Of a stretch of 64,000 nt of DNA, positions 62,701-64,000 are shown one piece after another. This DNA is from JBQTGK01 sp052400665 (GTDB lineage: Bacteria; Bacteroidota; Bacteroidia; Bacteroidales; Marinifilaceae). The first letter of the stretch is position 1. The number at the start of each line of letters is the position of its first letter. The notes beneath the pieces were generated by a model. That model had not been told where the DNA came from. It saw only the letters and a list, made by a program, of their open reading frames with translations, and did not search any database. The DNA lies in NCBI GenBank assembly GCA_052400665.1, contig JBQTGK010000012.1. One strand, 5' to 3'. The position numbers and the translations under genes were made by a program.

Positions 62701-62819
62701 CAATATATAAAATTTTGTGCTATCCCATACTCTATATTATATGTAACAAAGCGATTTACCTGACCATTTACATTAAAATAGCAGAGTAATAATAGTATTA
62801 GTTTTGAAATATATTTCAT
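59715..62819 (-). CDS. Propeller sensor histidine kinase
   Basis: A 1034-residue kinase. After a signal peptide come Reg_prop repeats (GNLWIGTGNGLSKFDG, SNLWIGHNNGK, GNLWAGTKKTGLY), a YYY domain with RIKYRYKLKGADNTWSAY, a transmembrane helix around 730-750, a coiled coil, HisKA with phosphoacceptor His818 in LNMSHEIRTPLNS, and HATPase_c (SNAIKFTEKG, DNGIGIS, GAGLGLTIV). There is no receiver or DNA-binding domain, unlike the AraC-type hybrid sensors of Bacteroides, so a partner response regulator must be elsewhere. 29 bases upstream of the SpoIIE-type paralogue. Confidence 0.9.
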   Translation of the reverse strand: MKYISKLILLLLCYFNVNGQVNRFVTYNIEYGIAQNFIYCLNQDNKGNLWIGTGNGLSKFDGYGFINLGLKDSLSGNFISCSHKCNSNLWIGHNNGKISLIEDEKIKSVKFNFSNNSEIEDIEHDYENNIFVASQNGGIFKINKKLESVKLNWNQETPLTCLSFINKNQLIIGTTKGIYIGEITKSNTLNTSSLSEFNNYHIVDIKNHKIDSSIFVLTKQNGLFYIKNIKNHIVVGKVYSSIKDAQSLFIDNENNIWIASFNGGFMLNNKQSSRYIITKQFTEENGLNSNKIKVIYQDQENHIWFGTYGGGLSRLLSDAKELIPLKKEAYGESVYSIFKGEQYNWIGTNKGLAKVNKYTKNIIDFYGVSDNLPADRITAILEYPKGNLWAGTKKTGLYYKGETSDSFTRINIRTGNLENSINKIVAENDNLWFASEKGICCYNIKTKEKKWYNMGKGILPHNSIKDIFLDSKNRLWISCFSKHLLYLKDNKIKKINLNKNNSAINISCITEDSNGSLWIGTKGSGVFCLKGDSIVNFTNMSGVLSNYCYSIGNDTKGRVWVAHKSGISIIYTTNNYIGTIPNIMSTNSNIIFNDNACISSDNSIWFGTEQGLYIYNSDKEKTPVVEPFLKISSVMVNGLEKEDSKKLKLAPGLYKIKFSFKAIKLNDPHRIKYRYKLKGADNTWSAYSSLRNVTYSNLSSGNYSFIVEALNFDGSVIKQKIDFSFKIKMHFWEKLWFQLLLIILIVLSFYVYIFIREQNFKRIQKKLVENLDEKTRELIVKEEVIKERKRNEKELIQAKNKAEESDRLKTAFLLNMSHEIRTPLNSIVGFSRLMQENAIDTASKKRYIEIMNVNTNELLLLVDDIMDISKIESGQIRLKLQDVNVLEIFEILHHTFLNKINIIDNYDINLTYSVPSDNFKVFTDAARLKQILTNLISNAIKFTEKGIVEFGCKLEQERIVFYVKDNGIGISKDKHDIIFLRFRKEDRINSKKLYRGAGLGLTIVKSLVELLKGEVWLESEENEGSIFYFSIPRS

Positions 62820-62837
62820 TTAAGTCAAGTATGTTAA

Positions 62838-63857
62838 CTATCTTTTTTTAATTGCTTTCATTTTTATTTGCGGTTTATAAACCGGTGCACCACCAATGGG
62901 AATCGTAAAAAATGGCAGAGCTTCTCCATACTGATTACGCACCGATATTACCACATTATTATTTTTTATTAAGGCTGTACGTTTTTTTATGAACTGTAAT
63001 TCTAATGATGTATTTTTTTCTCGATTTAAGATTGGAAATTTATTTCTAACCCACTGATTTTCCGACGATAAATCACAAAGAATTCCATTTTTAGCTATTG
63101 AATTTATTCTTATGTAACCATCATTATCCCAATCAAAATTTGTAATTTCCACTGAAATAGTTTTATCATCTATAAAAGGATAGATCTGAGAGATATCATT
63201 CACATCGTTTGATAATCTAAAAGTATATTCATAAGTAAAAATGTTACCTCCTTCAACCTCCTTATTTTCATTTGAATTTGTACTTAAAAAAAACTTATAC
63301 AAATTTCCATCATCTCCTGAGACACCTTTAACAATTACCTTAAATACCCTACCTCCAAATTTTTCAATCAATTCCCCTTCAAAAGGATTAAAAGGACCAA
63401 AACTATACCATGTACTATCATACGTTATATCGGATTTAAAACTAGTTGATGCCAATAAATTTCCACTATCATATTCTCCTTCAGGATTTACATTATGGGA
63501 ATCTTTATTCGACCAACATCCAATTCCTCCATAAACAGAATAATTAATTTCAGTATTAAAACTATTTTTTTGTTCATCAATGGAACCTCCTGTATCAGGA
63601 TCAAATACTCGTATATAAATTGGTTCAGTGGTACTCTCTGGAACCAGGAAAAAATAAATTTGTGTAAAATCATCATCTCCCCACGACTCTTCTGCCCCTG
63701 ATCCAAAAGTAACCAGATAGGGAATATTTTCTTCCTGTGCTGGTGCTAATTGCCCAAATAAATTACTAACTCCCATAAAAAATACTAGCAATACAAAACT
63801 GCTTTTTTTAATTGCACTATTATTTATCTTACAAAAGATATTTTTTATAACCCCCAT
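62838..63857 (-). CDS. Exported protein associated with the propeller sensors
   Basis: A 339-residue protein with a signal peptide (core SSFVLLVFFMGVSNLFG, cut near GQLAPAQ). The mature part is rich in aromatic and acidic residues and shows FGSGAEESWGDDDFTQIYFFLVPES and a repeated D-G-D/N-D pattern, probably beta-rich and secreted or periplasmic. I recognise no family. It is 18 bases upstream of the kinase gene, so it may be a ligand-binding or processing partner of the two sensors. Start ATG at 63857. Confidence 0.7.
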   Translation of the reverse strand: MGVIKNIFCKINNSAIKKSSFVLLVFFMGVSNLFGQLAPAQEENIPYLVTFGSGAEESWGDDDFTQIYFFLVPESTTEPIYIRVFDPDTGGSIDEQKNSFNTEINYSVYGGIGCWSNKDSHNVNPEGEYDSGNLLASTSFKSDITYDSTWYSFGPFNPFEGELIEKFGGRVFKVIVKGVSGDDGNLYKFFLSTNSNENKEVEGGNIFTYEYTFRLSNDVNDISQIYPFIDDKTISVEITNFDWDNDGYIRINSIAKNGILCDLSSENQWVRNKFPILNREKNTSLELQFIKKRTALIKNNNVVISVRNQYGEALPFFTIPIGGAPVYKPQIKMKAIKKR

Positions 63858-63891
63858 GATTTAGATTTTTATAATTCTTATATCCTATGTC

Positions 63892-64000
63892 TCAATCACA
63901 TATTAATTCGAACGTATATACGTTATTCTTATTTCGCTTATAAATTGTATCTGCTTCAATGCTATATACAACAGAACGCAATCTATATTCTTCAATTCCC
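63892..64000 (-). CDS. C-terminal end of a further gene (cut by window edge)
   Basis: The last 109 bases read on the minus strand as 35 codons, GIEEYRLRSVVYSIEADTI and onward, ending in TGA at 63892-63894. The composition looks coding and it ends 34 bases before the start of the exported-protein gene, so it is likely the preceding gene of the same unit. Too little is seen to name it. Confidence 0.55.
   Translation of the reverse strand, partial: GIEEYRLRSVVYSIEADTIYKRNKNNVYTFELICD

Noticed and set aside
1..64000. CRISPR arrays, tRNA or rRNA genes
   Set aside because: No regularly spaced direct repeats or recognisable RNA gene sequences were seen by eye; a tRNA search program would settle this.

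Overview
The window is a strongly A+T-rich chromosomal segment of a member of the Bacteroidota, most likely a marine Bacteroidales/Marinilabiliales bacterium near Marinifilum, Labilibaculum or Ancylomarina. That placement is inferred from gene content and style: promoter boxes of the TAnnTTTG type, few Shine-Dalgarno sequences, lipoproteins with an acidic residue run after the lipobox cysteine, Reg_prop/YYY two-component propeller sensors, a fused NADP-malic enzyme/phosphotransacetylase, and PyrK/PyrD. No rRNA, tRNA or CRISPR array was recognised.

Layout. 0-10.5 kb: end of an IS256-type transposase, tpx, clpC, gyrA, a TPR protein, then a FIST sensor with a hybrid histidine kinase. 10.6-20.3 kb: a double-length adenylate kinase, a GH130/GT4 carbohydrate cluster, a TRIC-type channel, maeB. 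20.4-29.5 kb: a TPR protein, a Bax-like glucosaminidase lipoprotein, and an eight-gene late cobalamin operon (cobD-like, cbiB, cobU, a BPL_N-like lipoprotein, two adjacent cobT homologues, cobS, cobC). 29.7-31.8 kb: pyrK-pyrD and an XRE regulator. 31.8-32.8 kb: a non-coding stretch crowded with TTACA/TGTAA motifs. 32.8-40.5 kb: small conserved proteins, an ECF sigma factor, a CarH-like B12-binding MerR regulator, a four-domain fasciclin lipoprotein, a dicarboxylate symporter, SlyD and a thioredoxin-like protein. 40.5-44 kb: an isolated bioF between long non-coding or decayed stretches. 44-49.8 kb: a flavin reductase with miaB and mtaB, a universal stress protein, and the rpsF-rpsR-rplI operon. 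49.9-56.5 kb: a CAP lipoprotein, cbiA, a fructosamine-kinase-like protein, a low-molecular-weight phosphatase, a zinc ribbon, and cysE-cysK. 56.5-64 kb: two large propeller sensors, one ending in a SpoIIE phosphatase and one in a histidine kinase, a secreted protein, and the 3' end of a further gene.

Main discoveries. (1) Upstream of cysE-cysK lies a 29-codon ORF (54484-54573) whose last eight codons encode CCCYCCCC, directly followed by an inverted repeat that overlaps its stop codon. This looks like a cysteine-responsive leader peptide controlling cysteine biosynthesis. (2) The adenylate kinase gene encodes two kinase modules, the second of which has lost conserved acidic residues. (3) Two different cobT homologues sit side by side in the cobalamin operon, recalling the ArsA/ArsB pair that makes unusual cobamides, and they share the operon with an uncharacterised glutamine-amidotransferase-like lipoprotein. 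(4) The XRE regulator gene is preceded by about 0.9 kb dense in TTACA/TGTAA palindromes, with a possible small RNA. (5) The rpsF operon has a long leader hairpin, a candidate S6:S18 autoregulatory element.

Several genes are better started at an internal ATG than at the first possible TTG; those starts are used here and explained in the entries.
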